Of a stretch of DNA of 64,000 nt, positions 17,254 to 24,482 are shown in pieces (the stretch's first letter is position 1; every line of letters begins with the position of its first letter). Below the pieces are notes generated by a model. The model was not told the origin of the DNA and did no database searches. It was given only the letters and a program-made list of their open reading frames with translations. The translations under genes and the position numbers were made by a program. Origin of the DNA: Paractinoplanes lichenicola (lineage in GTDB: Bacteria > Actinomycetota > Actinomycetes > Mycobacteriales > Micromonosporaceae); contig NZ_JAENHO010000001.1 in NCBI RefSeq assembly GCF_016785085.1, positions 496,001 through 560,000 of the forward strand, given 5' to 3'.

Positions 17254-17740
17254 ATGAGCGATGAGGCCGAACCCGCGACGAGCGCAACTCGCCTGCGACC
17301 GCCGCGTCATCCCGTCGATCGCCGCGCCGTCGGCTGGTGGACGACGAATCTGGTGCTGCTGGTCGCCGCGCCGGTGGCGGTGCTCGACCGTCCCGCGGGC
17401 CCGGCGGCCGAGGGCAGCCTGGCGGTGCTCGGCCCCGGCTAGATCCGCTACGCGCCGCTGTCCTTCGTCACGCCGCTGCTCGGGTGGCGCGCAGCGGGTC
17501 GGTGCGGCGGTGCACTGTGACCCTGCAGCGGCCGGGCATCATCGGCTGGACTGTGCGGCAGTCGGTCTTTCAGCGCCGGGCCGGGCCGGCCACCGTACGG
17601 GTTACTACGGCGGCCGGTGCGGGGGCGTATGCCATTCGTGATGTGGACGCCGGGGTCGGGCTCGACGTGACTGATGCCGCTGTTCCGGGGCTGTTGACGC
17701 CGTTTTTGGAACGCGTCGACTTTTGGAACGCGTCGGCTGA
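17254..17740 (+). pseudogene. Degraded bPH2 (YdbS-like) membrane PH-domain gene
   Basis: The first frame (62 codons from ATG 17254) encodes RLRPPRHPVDRRAVGWWTTN and a hydrophobic helix, then hits a TAG. A second frame downstream (about 17517-17720) encodes TVTLQRPGIIGWTVRQSVFQ and ATVRVTTAAGAGAYAI, ending PGLLTPFLER. These are the C-terminal features of bacterial PH (bPH2, DUF304) membrane proteins. The middle is missing and the frames do not join, so this is a remnant with a deletion, a stop and frameshift. A 17-bp tandem duplication marks its end. Confidence 0.7.
17704..17737. repeat. Tandem duplication of a 17-bp unit (TTTTGGAACGCGTCGAC)
   Basis: Two copies (17704-17720 and 17721-17737, one mismatch) stand head to tail at the end of the bPH2 remnant, just before the stop of the convergent FMN reductase. 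Confidence 0.8.
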
Positions 17741-17748
17741 CCTCCGAG

Positions 17749-18231
17749 TCAGGCGGCGATGGCTGCCGCGTACTGGTCGGCGACCGCGGTGAGGTCGGAA
17801 AGCTCGGGCCCGATCGCGGTCAGTCCGAAATCGATCACGTCGGCGCCCAGCTCGCGCAGCAGCCGGGCCAGGAACGCCTCGGTGATGTCGGCCTGCTCCT
17901 GGAAGCCGGCCGTGACGACCGGGATCGCCAGCACGCCGGCCAGCGCGTTCGGCGGGAAGTGCTCGAAGAGGACCTTGAGCAGCCCGCTGTAGCTGCCCTG
18001 CAACGTCGGCGACGCCACGATCAGCACCGACGCCTCCTGAATCGTGGTCAACGCCCGCCGGGTGACCCGATCGTCCGCCCGGAACACGTGAGCACCCAGC
18101 TCGGCCACGTCGACGACGACCGGCGCCCCGCGCCCCTCCCGCGCCGCGAACCGGCGCCCCACCTCGGCCGCAAGCTCAGTCGTACGCGATCCCGACCGGG
18201 GATGACCGGAAACGATGACAATCTCGGACAT
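17749..18231 (-). CDS. NAD(P)H-dependent FMN reductase, flavodoxin-like fold
   Basis: The 160-residue protein has the SsuE/MsuE/ChrR-type FMN-binding loop (IVIVSGHPRSGSRTTELA) and the second flavin motif VASPTLQGSYSGLLKVLFEH (consensus SPxYxGSYSGxLK). Such enzymes supply FMNH2 to two-component luciferase-like monooxygenases or reduce quinones. No LLM gene is adjacent, but several lie 8-24 kb away and need reduced flavin, so it could serve them in trans. ATG 18231 is chosen because the fold starts at residue 3. Confidence 0.87.
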   Translation of the reverse strand: MSEIVIVSGHPRSGSRTTELAAEVGRRFAAREGRGAPVVVDVAELGAHVFRADDRVTRRALTTIQEASVLIVASPTLQGSYSGLLKVLFEHFPPNALAGVLAIPVVTAGFQEQADITEAFLARLLRELGADVIDFGLTAIGPELSDLTAVADQYAAAIAA

Positions 18232-18302
18232 GGGCGACCTCCCGTCGTCCGTCAAACTTCCCGCCATCCTCCCCCGCAACCTCGATGATGTCATCACCTG
18301 GG

Positions 18303-18332
18303 AGTAGCCAATTCGCTGCCTTCAGTAGCCAA
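18303..18332. promoter_or_regulatory. Direct repeats of AGTAGCCAA upstream of the FMN reductase
   Basis: Copies at 18303-18311 and 18324-18332 are 21 bp apart, on one face of the helix, 72-101 bp upstream of the FMN reductase start. They could be activator half-sites; no regulator is assigned. Confidence 0.35.
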
Positions 18333-18371
18333 GGAGGCGCCGCGACTCTCCACCACCGAACCGGCCGCCGG

Positions 18372-19157
18372 TCAGGTACGCATGCCGGCGATCGTGAAGG
18401 CAACGAGCCGGTCGGCCCTCTCCACCGACTCGTGTTCGCGCAGCCAGGCCGCCGAGTTCATCAGGGCGAACACGTCCTCCCCGGTCACCTCGGCCCGGAT
18501 CGCCCCAGCATCACGCGCCTCGGCGACTAAGGCCTCGCCGATCGACTCCATCCGCACGCAGCTGGCGTGCAGTTCGGACGCCTCGTCCCCGAAGCCTTCG
18601 ACCAGCACCCCGGCCAGCCCCGAATAGGCGGCGGCATGCTCGACCACCGCGCGGACCCATGCCGCCAGCCGCTCGGCCACATCGTGGCCCTCCTTGCCGA
18701 GCCGCCGCCCGGCCGCGCCTTGGGACTTCTCGCCGAGCGGCCGCCGGGTCGCATCCTGGACCTTCCCGCCGGGCCGCCGCCCGGCCGCATCTTGGACCTC
18801 CTCGCCGGGCCGCCGCTGGGTCGCATGCTGCACCTCTTCGCCGAGCCGCGGGGACTCCTCGCTGAGCAGTCGAGACTCCTCGTCGAGCAGTGCGGACTCC
18901 TTTCCGAGCAGGCGGTCGCCGACGGCGAACAGCGCGTCGTTGCGCTCGCGCAGCAACGCCCCCAGCAGGGCCCGGCGGTTCGGGAAGTGGCCGTACAGCG
19001 TGCCGATCGCGACGCCGGCCCGCCGGGCGATCTGCTCCAAGGGCGCCTCGACCCCCTGCTCGCGGAACGCGGCCTCGGCCGCCGCAAGCAGCCGCTCGGC
19101 GTTGCGACGGGCGTCGGCCCGGGGACGGCGGGTTCGCGCCGATAAACCGTCTGTCAA
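18372..19157 (-). CDS. TetR-family regulator interrupted by 12-residue and 7-residue repeats
   Basis: The N-terminal TetR helix-turn-helix is intact (LLAAAEAAFREQGVEAPLEQ, RRAGVAIGTLYGHFPNRRAL). The C-terminal ligand domain resumes at VAERLAAWVRAVVEHAAAYS. Between them are about 80 residues of repeats: 7-residue units (LLGKESA, LLDEESR, LLSEESP) then 12-residue units (RRPGEEVQDAAG, RRPGGKVQDATR, RPLGEKSQGAAG). Normal family members have no such insert. I place the start at TTG 19157 because AGGAG precedes it by 6 nt; the longer GTG frame from 19208 runs into the operator repeats. Divergent from the NmrA gene at 19455, its likely target. Confidence 0.85.
   Translation of the reverse strand: MTDGLSARTRRPRADARRNAERLLAAAEAAFREQGVEAPLEQIARRAGVAIGTLYGHFPNRRALLGALLRERNDALFAVGDRLLGKESALLDEESRLLSEESPRLGEEVQHATQRRPGEEVQDAAGRRPGGKVQDATRRPLGEKSQGAAGRRLGKEGHDVAERLAAWVRAVVEHAAAYSGLAGVLVEGFGDEASELHASCVRMESIGEALVAEARDAGAIRAEVTGEDVFALMNSAAWLREHESVERADRLVAFTIAGMRT
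18681..18860. repeat. 36-bp tandem repeat, five copies, inside the TetR gene
   Basis: Units begin at 18681, 18717, 18753, 18789 and 18825, an exact 36-bp period. They share the pattern ATCNTGGACCTCCTCGCCGG then GCCGCCGCCCGGCCGC, with divergence between copies. Because 36 is a multiple of three, the repressor frame stays open, as do other frames here. Confidence 0.9.
18855..18918. repeat. 21-bp tandem repeat, about three copies, inside the TetR gene
   Basis: A 21-bp unit containing GAGCAGTCGAGACTCCTCG recurs directly after the 36-bp array and encodes the LLxEESR heptads of the protein. It is also a multiple of three. Confidence 0.8.
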
Positions 19158-19199
19158 GGCATCTCCTGGCCAACTCAAGATGAGCTCGACCTTGCTAAG

Positions 19200-19234
19200 T
19201 CGAGGCACCCTCGTTATGTTTTCGAGGCACCCTC
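19200..19234. promoter_or_regulatory. Direct repeats of TCGAGGCACCCTC in the TetR/NmrA divergent promoter
   Basis: Identical 13-mers at 19200-19212 and 19222-19234 are 22 bp apart. Each contains the dyad GAGG-CAC-CCTC. They lie 43-77 bp upstream of the TetR TTG start in an AT-richer patch, so they are good operator candidates for this TetR protein. Confidence 0.55.
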
Positions 19235-19322
19235 ATCTTATCGCCAGGTCGATTCGAGTCGAGTCGGGCCGCGTCACGTCGGGCCGTGCAGTCCGGGTCG
19301 GGCGGGTCGCAACGGGCCGTGC

Positions 19323-19391
19323 GGGTCGGATCGGGCCGGGTCGGATCGGGCCGGGTCGGATCGGGCCGGGTCGGATCGGGCCGGGTCGGAT
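19323..19391. repeat. 15-bp minisatellite GGGTCGGATCGGGCC, 4.6 copies
   Basis: Four identical units (19323, 19338, 19353, 19368) plus 9 bp of a fifth sit between the divergent TetR and NmrA genes. Degenerate GGGTCGG/GGGCCGT copies extend upstream to about 19265. The array separates the operator repeats from the NmrA ribosome site (GGGAGG before 19455). Confidence 0.95.
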
Positions 19392-19454
19392 GCGACGGTC
19401 CGGGTCGAGCCGGCCCCGAGGGGTCTGGGCGGACATGGCGCGGGGAGGACTTTC

Positions 19455-20774
19455 ATGATTTTGGTGGGTGGGGCGACCGGATCGATCGGGCGGCACTTGG
19501 TTCGTGAGCTGCGGGCATCGGGGGCCCCGTTTCGCGCTCTGGTTCGCGACGAGGGGCGCGGCGCTGAGCTCGGTTGTGACTTCGTCGTCGGGGACTACGA
19601 CTCGCCCGTTTCGATCGAGGCCGCGCTTGAGGGGGTTGATCGGCTGTTTCTCAACGCGGGTGGGGCGGTGCCGTCGGATGGGGCGCAGCCGATGGTTCGT
19701 CAGCAGGTCGGGGCGATCAAGGCGGCCGTGGCGGCCGGGGTCGAGTCGATCGTCAAGGTGTCGGTGTGGGGTGCGCGGCGGGGCGGCAAGCTGGCCGAGG
19801 GTGCCCACTGGGAGATCGAGCAGCATCTCAAGGCTGCCCCCGTGGCGTGGTCGCTGTTGCAGCCGAGCGGGTTCATGCAGAATTTTGTGACCGGCGCGGG
19901 CGGCCTGACCAGCCCGGACGGCCTGCGCGGCCCGGCCGGCGACTGGCGGGTCTCCTACATCGACGCCTACGACATCGCCCGCTGCGCCGCCGCCCTGCTC
20001 ACCGCGACCCCACCCGAGATCGGCGGCGTCCACGTGCTGACCGGGCCCGAGGCGCTGACCCAGGCCGAGATCGCGGCAAAGCTGTCAGCCGCGTTCGGCC
20101 GCCCGGTCCCGTCGCGCGAACTGACCGCGGCCGCAATGGTGGCCGAGCTGACCGCCCAGGGCCTGCCCACCCCGTTCGCGGCCGACATCGTGGACCTGTG
20201 GGGCGCGGTCACCGGCGGCTCGCTGTCCACGACCACGTCCGCCGTACGCGACCTGACCGGCCGCGACCCCCGCACGTTCGACGAGTTCCTGGCGTCACGC
20301 CCGACCTTACGCCGCCCGCCGCCACACCTGACTCCATGCCGCCGCCAAGCCCGGTCCAACACCGCCCGCCGCCACGCCCGACCCAGCGCCGCCCGGCAAA
20401 TAACGCTCGTCGCCACTCGCGACTCAACACCGCCGCCGCCACGCCGACCTATCGCCGCAAGCCCCACGCCCGACCTATCGCCGCAAGCCCCACGCCCGAC
20501 CCAGCGGCGCACGCCCCTACGCCCGGATCCAGCAGCGCCCGACGCCGCGCCCGGCCCAGCGCATCCCGCCGTCACGGACGACTACCGCCGCCTGGCTACC
20601 GCTGAGACGCGGCCCGGGCTCGGCGGTGCCTGTTTCGTCACCGCCGTCGCCATCGGACGCGTAGGCCCGCACGCCGACCGATCACCTAACCGCCGACCGG
20701 CTGCCGCCCTGTCCATCGCGTCGGGGCTGCGCACGTTCGGCCAGGTCGGGCGCACCTTCAAGACCGCGATCTAA
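19455..20774 (+). CDS. NmrA/azoreductase-like NAD(P)-binding protein with repeat-derived C-terminal extension
   Basis: Residues 1-283 form a normal NmrA-type SDR: MILVGGATGSIGRHLVREL (nucleotide loop), LEGVDRLFLNAGG, SLLQPSGFMQNF and GGVHVLTGPEALTQAEIAAK, ending RDLTGRDPRTFDEFLASRP. Homologues stop about there. The frame instead continues for some 155 residues of P/R/A-rich low complexity, encoded by degenerate CCGCCNCGCCCGACC-like repeats and one exact 26-bp duplication. I read this as loss of the native stop after repeat expansion. Start ATG follows GGGAGGACTTTC. Divergent from the repeat-bearing TetR gene, which probably represses it. Confidence 0.82.
   Translation: MILVGGATGSIGRHLVRELRASGAPFRALVRDEGRGAELGCDFVVGDYDSPVSIEAALEGVDRLFLNAGGAVPSDGAQPMVRQQVGAIKAAVAAGVESIVKVSVWGARRGGKLAEGAHWEIEQHLKAAPVAWSLLQPSGFMQNFVTGAGGLTSPDGLRGPAGDWRVSYIDAYDIARCAAALLTATPPEIGGVHVLTGPEALTQAEIAAKLSAAFGRPVPSRELTAAAMVAELTAQGLPTPFAADIVDLWGAVTGGSLSTTTSAVRDLTGRDPRTFDEFLASRPTLRRPPPHLTPCRRQARSNTARRHARPSAARQITLVATRDSTPPPPRRPIAASPTPDLSPQAPRPTQRRTPLRPDPAAPDAAPGPAHPAVTDDYRRLATAETRPGLGGACFVTAVAIGRVGPHADRSPNRRPAAALSIASGLRTFGQVGRTFKTAI
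20446..20497. repeat. Exact 26-bp tandem duplication in the NmrA 3' extension
   Basis: GACCTATCGCCGCAAGCCCC plus ACGCCC occurs at 20446-20471 and again at 20472-20497 without mismatch, followed by a degenerate third copy. It is the cleanest part of a repeat-rich tract at about 20310-20560. Confidence 0.9.
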
Positions 20775-20786
20775 CTGCTTAAAGCA

Positions 20787-20837
20787 TATCGGTTCGATAG
20801 GTTAAGTTGGTCACAACCTCTGCGGAGAATGCATTCT
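20787..20837. promoter_or_regulatory. Promoter/operator region of the NMT1-type importer operon
   Basis: An AT-rich patch contains TATCG-GTT-CGATA (20787-20799) nested inside CTTAA...TTAAG, and a perfect 12-bp palindrome AGAATGCATTCT (20826-20837), about 20 nt before the GTG at 20858. The string TCGATAGGTTAA here resembles the complement of the patch upstream of the peptide importer at 29421-29440. Confidence 0.5.
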
Positions 20838-20857
20838 GAGCAGCTACGTTGCCCTGC

Positions 20858-21880
20858 GTGAAGCCCAAGATCAGCCGTCGAGGCATTCTTCTGACCGCAG
20901 CCGCCACCTCTGCCGCGCTCTTGCTGGGCGCCTGCGGGCAGGATGAGGCGGCGACCGGCGCTGCCGGGGGCGGGACCACGAAGCTCAAAGTGGCGCTCGA
21001 CTGGACGCCCAACACCAACCACACCGGCCTCTACGTCGCCCAGGCCAAGGGCTTCTTCGCCAAGCACGGGCTGGACGTCGAGATCGTCCAGCCGGGTGAC
21101 GCGGACGCCTCGGCCCTGCTGGCGGCGGACAAGGTGCAGTTCGCGATCAGCGCGCAGGAGTCGCTGACCCAGGCCCGCGCGCAGGACGTCCCGATCGTCT
21201 CGGTGGCGGCCGTCGTGCAGCACAACACCTCGGGCTTCGCCTCGCCCAAGGGCAAAAACATCACCAAGCCTTCCCAGTACGCCGGCAAGACGTACGGGGG
21301 TTATGGCGGGCCCGTCGAGGAGGCCCTCCTGCGCACGCTGGTCGCCGCGGACGGTGGGGACCCGGCGGCGGTCAAGGTCGTCAACGTCGGTAACGCGGAC
21401 TTCTTCACGGCCACCAAGAAGGACATCGACTTCGAGTGGATCTTCTATGGCTGGACCGGGGTCGAGGCCGAGCTGCGCAACGAGCCGGTCAACATCCAGT
21501 ACGTCAAGGATTATGACAAGGCGCTCGACTTCTACACCCCGGTGCTGGCGACCAGCGAGAAGCAGATCTCGCAGAACCCGGACACGGTCAAGGCGTTCCT
21601 GGCCGCCACGTCCGAGGGCTACAACTATGCCGCGGACAACGCCGAGGAGTCGGCCGGCATCCTGCTCGGCGCCGCCCCCGACCTCGACAAGGAACTGGTG
21701 AACAAGAGCCAGGCCTGGCTGGGGCCGAAGTATCGCGACGACGCCCCGCGCTGGGGTGAGCAGTCGCCCGAGGTGTGGACGAGCTTCACCGACTGGCTCT
21801 TCGAGCACAAGGTGATCACCAAGAAGATCGACCCGAGCAAGGCCTACACGAACGATTTCCTGCCGGCCGGCAATGGCTGA
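20858..21880 (+). CDS. ABC transporter substrate-binding lipoprotein, NMT1/THI5-like (ThiY/SsuA class)
   Basis: The 340-residue protein has a twin-arginine-like leader (SRRGILLTAAATSAALLL), lipobox LGAC, and the NMT1/THI5 domain starting VALDWTPNTNHTGLYVAQAK. Pyrimidine (thiamine precursor) binding proteins share DWxPNTNHTG; relatives bind sulfonates or riboflavin, so the ligand is open. No TPP or FMN riboswitch was recognised upstream. I use GTG 20858; a TTG at 20849 is possible. It heads an operon with permease and ATPase (overlap of 8 nt with the permease). Confidence 0.88.
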   Translation: MKPKISRRGILLTAAATSAALLLGACGQDEAATGAAGGGTTKLKVALDWTPNTNHTGLYVAQAKGFFAKHGLDVEIVQPGDADASALLAADKVQFAISAQESLTQARAQDVPIVSVAAVVQHNTSGFASPKGKNITKPSQYAGKTYGGYGGPVEEALLRTLVAADGGDPAAVKVVNVGNADFFTATKKDIDFEWIFYGWTGVEAELRNEPVNIQYVKDYDKALDFYTPVLATSEKQISQNPDTVKAFLAATSEGYNYAADNAEESAGILLGAAPDLDKELVNKSQAWLGPKYRDDAPRWGEQSPEVWTSFTDWLFEHKVITKKIDPSKAYTNDFLPAGNG

Positions 21881-22820
21881 TCTCGGGCGACGGGCGGCAG
21901 TAGTGAGTGAGTCCTCACAAACACACGAGGCCGCCGGTCGGGGACGGGTGTCCGGCAAACGGGGACTGGTGACCGACGTGCGGCGAGAAGTGGACGGTGG
22001 GCGGGAAGAAACCGCCAAAACGCAGCGCGAGGTGGGGGTGGCCGAGACGCGGCGTGGGGTGGCGACAGGCGCGGCCGTACGGCGGTGGCTGGCGCCCGGC
22101 GCGGCGGTCGTGCTGCTGATCGCCGGCTGGCAGGCCTTCACCACGCTCTCCGGCACCGACGCCTGGTTGTTGCCCAGCCCGGCCGACGCGCTGGCCGCGG
22201 GCCGGGAGGATCGGGCCGCGCTGCTCACCAACACGGCCGCCACCGCGAAGCTGGCCCTGGCCGGGCTGGGCGCCGCGGTGGTGATCGGGCTGGCCCTGGC
22301 GGTTGTGCTGCACCTGGTTCCCCTGCTCGGCTCGGCCCTCTACCCGCTGCTGGTGGTCAGCCAGAACATCCCGACCGTGGCCCTGGCCCCGCTGCTGGTG
22401 GTCTGGCTCGGCTTCGGGATGCTGCCCAAAGTCGTCGTGATCGTGCTGGTCTGCTTCTTCCCGCTGACCGTGGCCACGCTGGACGGCCTGCGCCGCAGCG
22501 ACCCGGTGATCGCCGATTATCTGCTGATGAGCGGGGCTTCCCGGGGTCAGTTGTTCCGCAAGCTGGAGTTGCCGGCCGCGCTGCCGCCGATGTTCTCCGG
22601 GCTCAAGATCGCGGCCACCTACAGCGTCGTCGGCGCGATCATCGCCGAGTGGATGGGGGCCGATCAGGGGCTGGGCAAATACATGATCGTGGCCAAGTCG
22701 GCGTTCCGGGCCGACAAGATCTTCGTTGCGATCGCGGTGACCGTCGTCCTCAGCCTGACCGTGCTCGGCGTCGTCCTCCTCTTGGAACGAGTGATGGTGA
22801 AGGGACGTGGCCGTGCCTGA
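21873..22820 (+). CDS. ABC transporter permease (ThiX/SsuC type)
   Basis: After a 70-residue polar, charged N-terminal extension of unknown role, the protein has a BPD_transp_1 permease core (GWQAFTTLSGTDAWLLPSPA, LVVSQNIPTVALAPLLVVWL) with the coupling loop DYLLMSGASRGQLFRKLELP. This matches SsuC/TauC/ThiX permeases for sulfonates, nitrate or pyrimidine precursors. The ATG overlaps the binding-protein stop by 8 nt. A later start would remove the extension; the overlap supports 21873. Confidence 0.9.
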   Translation: MADLGRRAAVVSESSQTHEAAGRGRVSGKRGLVTDVRREVDGGREETAKTQREVGVAETRRGVATGAAVRRWLAPGAAVVLLIAGWQAFTTLSGTDAWLLPSPADALAAGREDRAALLTNTAATAKLALAGLGAAVVIGLALAVVLHLVPLLGSALYPLLVVSQNIPTVALAPLLVVWLGFGMLPKVVVIVLVCFFPLTVATLDGLRRSDPVIADYLLMSGASRGQLFRKLELPAALPPMFSGLKIAATYSVVGAIIAEWMGADQGLGKYMIVAKSAFRADKIFVAIAVTVVLSLTVLGVVLLLERVMVKGRGRA

Positions 22821-23586
22821 GAACGCCTTGGAAGTAGCCGGGTTGCGCAAGTCGTTCGGGTCGTTGGACGTCCTCGACGGCATCGACCTGACCGTCGGCG
22901 ACGGCGAGTTCGTCTCGGTCGTCGGCCCCTCCGGCAGCGGCAAGAGCACCCTGTTCCACCTGGTCGGCGGTCTGCTGCAGCCCGACGCGGGATCGATCCG
23001 GATCGCCGGGCAGGACGCCGTGGGCAAGCGCGGCCGGATCGGGTACATGCCGCAGCAGCCGGCCCTGCTCCCCTGGCGCACGGTCGAGGACAACGTCGTG
23101 CTGGCCCGCGAACTGGCCGGCACCCCCCGCCGCAAATCCCGCGCCGTGGCCCGCGACTGGCTGGACCGGGCCGGCCTCGGCGGCTTCGCCCAGGCGTACC
23201 CGGATGCTCTTTCCGGCGGCATGCGCCAGCGCGTCGCGTTCCTGCGCGCCCTGCTCAGCGACAACCCGCTGCTCTGCCTGGACGAGCCGTTCAGCGCCCT
23301 CGACGCCATGCTGCGGGCCGACATGCACCGCTGGCTGCTCGGCATCTGGGAGGAGAACCGGCGCTCGGTCCTGTTCGTCACCCACAACATCGAGGAGGCG
23401 CTGCTGCTCTCCTCCACCGTCTACGTCTTCACCCGCCGCCCGGCCCGCGTGCTCGAACGCGTCGAGGTGCCGTTCGCCCGCCCCCGCTCCGACGAGGCGG
23501 TCGACGACCCCGAGTTCGTCCGCCTGCGCCGCCACATCACCGACCTGCTCAAGACTGAGCCGCTAAAAGGACCACTAGCCCAGTGA
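22807..23586 (+). CDS. ABC transporter ATP-binding protein (ThiZ/SsuB type)
   Basis: The 259-residue ATPase has Walker A GPSGSGKS, Q-loop YMPQQPALLPWRTVEDN, signature LSGGMRQR, Walker B LLCLDEPF and the switch histidine in VTHNIEEA. This is the SsuB/TauB/nitrate-type pattern for NMT1-family importers. The GTG start overlaps the permease end by 14 nt, and its end overlaps the next gene by 4 nt. Confidence 0.93.
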   Translation: MAVPENALEVAGLRKSFGSLDVLDGIDLTVGDGEFVSVVGPSGSGKSTLFHLVGGLLQPDAGSIRIAGQDAVGKRGRIGYMPQQPALLPWRTVEDNVVLARELAGTPRRKSRAVARDWLDRAGLGGFAQAYPDALSGGMRQRVAFLRALLSDNPLLCLDEPFSALDAMLRADMHRWLLGIWEENRRSVLFVTHNIEEALLLSSTVYVFTRRPARVLERVEVPFARPRSDEAVDDPEFVRLRRHITDLLKTEPLKGPLAQ

Positions 23587-24482
23587 CACATCTCCGCCTG
23601 ATGCTCGAATACTTCCACCCGTGGCCCAACGCGGCCGGATTCCACGTCGCCAGTCATGAGGGCTGGTATCGCGACGCCGGGCTGGACGTCGAGATCACCG
23701 TCTTCGACCCGTTGCGCGGCGACACCCTCGAGCATCTGCTGCGCGGCGACGCCGACTTCGGGGTCTTCCCGACCAACCGGCTGCTCGTGCGCCGGGCCGC
23801 CGGGCAGCCCCTGAGCGCGGTCGCGTCGATCAACCATCGGGGCATGGAGACCATTCAGGCCGTACGGGGAAACGGGGTGGACCGGCCGCGGGATCTGGCC
23901 GGGCGGCGGATCGCGCTCAACCCCACGCCGCGCGGGGTGGCGATGGTGCGGCATCTGGTGGCGGCCGACGGGGGCGACCCGGACGCGGTCGTGCTGGTGG
24001 ACAGCGGGCATCGCGAGCTGAGCGTGGACGACATCGCGGCGGGCGACGTGGACGCGACGTTCGGCGGCTACTGGGCCTGGGACGCGTTGTTCGCCCGGCT
24101 GCCCGTCGAGGAGCGGATCATGTGGCCGGTCGACGAGATCGGGGCGCCGCCCTATCACAGCTACCTGCTCGGCATCGGGCCCGCGCTGCGCGACCGGCCC
24201 GAGGTGGTGAGCGCGTTCCTGGCGGCGACCGCGCGTGGCTATCAGGCGGCGCGCACCCGGCCCGAGGACACTCTCGCGGTGCTCAATCGAGTCATCCCGT
24301 ACTTCCCGGCGCCCGTGCTGGCCCGCTCGCTGGAGCTCATCGCGCCGACCTGGGTGCACGACGGCCGCTGGGGCGAGATCCGCGAAGAGCTGATGCAGCC
24401 GTACGCCGAATGGCTGTCCCGCTACGGAATTCTGCCCGAGGGCGGCCCGTGGCGCGACGCCGTCGAGAAGAGCGCCTGGTGA
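23583..24482 (+). CDS. NMT1/THI5-like protein without signal peptide
   Basis: The 299-residue protein has the NMT1/THI5 fold (NAAGFHVASHEGWYRDAGLD, DFGVFPTNRLLVRRAAGQPL, DVDATFGGYWAWDALF), like the binding lipoprotein at 20858. It starts directly at the domain (MTHLRLMLEYFHPW), with no signal peptide or lipobox, so it should be cytosolic. The GTGA overlap with the ATPase stop confirms the start. It may be a cytosolic binding or enzyme-like member; the CCCFC motif of the fungal HMP-P synthase THI5 is absent. An export-lacking binding protein is the simpler alternative. Confidence 0.8.
   Translation: MTHLRLMLEYFHPWPNAAGFHVASHEGWYRDAGLDVEITVFDPLRGDTLEHLLRGDADFGVFPTNRLLVRRAAGQPLSAVASINHRGMETIQAVRGNGVDRPRDLAGRRIALNPTPRGVAMVRHLVAADGGDPDAVVLVDSGHRELSVDDIAAGDVDATFGGYWAWDALFARLPVEERIMWPVDEIGAPPYHSYLLGIGPALRDRPEVVSAFLAATARGYQAARTRPEDTLAVLNRVIPYFPAPVLARSLELIAPTWVHDGRWGEIREELMQPYAEWLSRYGILPEGGPWRDAVEKSAW

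Noticed and set aside
19138..19145. GCCGATAA on the plus strand as a second sigma-28-type -10
   Set aside because: It lies inside the TetR coding region, has no TAAA-like element 15-16 nt upstream and no gene start for 300 nt downstream.
19323..19391. CRISPR array
   Set aside because: Units are 15 bp, directly adjacent without spacers, and no cas gene is present; it is a minisatellite.
20775..20857. TPP riboswitch upstream of the NMT1-type importer
   Set aside because: The conserved CUGAGA and thi-box segments are not present in this 83-nt gap; only dyads typical of protein operators are seen.
24122..24478. Start of the rhodanese fusion at 24122
   Set aside because: The added 119 residues are R/G/A-rich and lie over the NMT1-like gene; GTG 24479 overlaps that gene's stop exactly.
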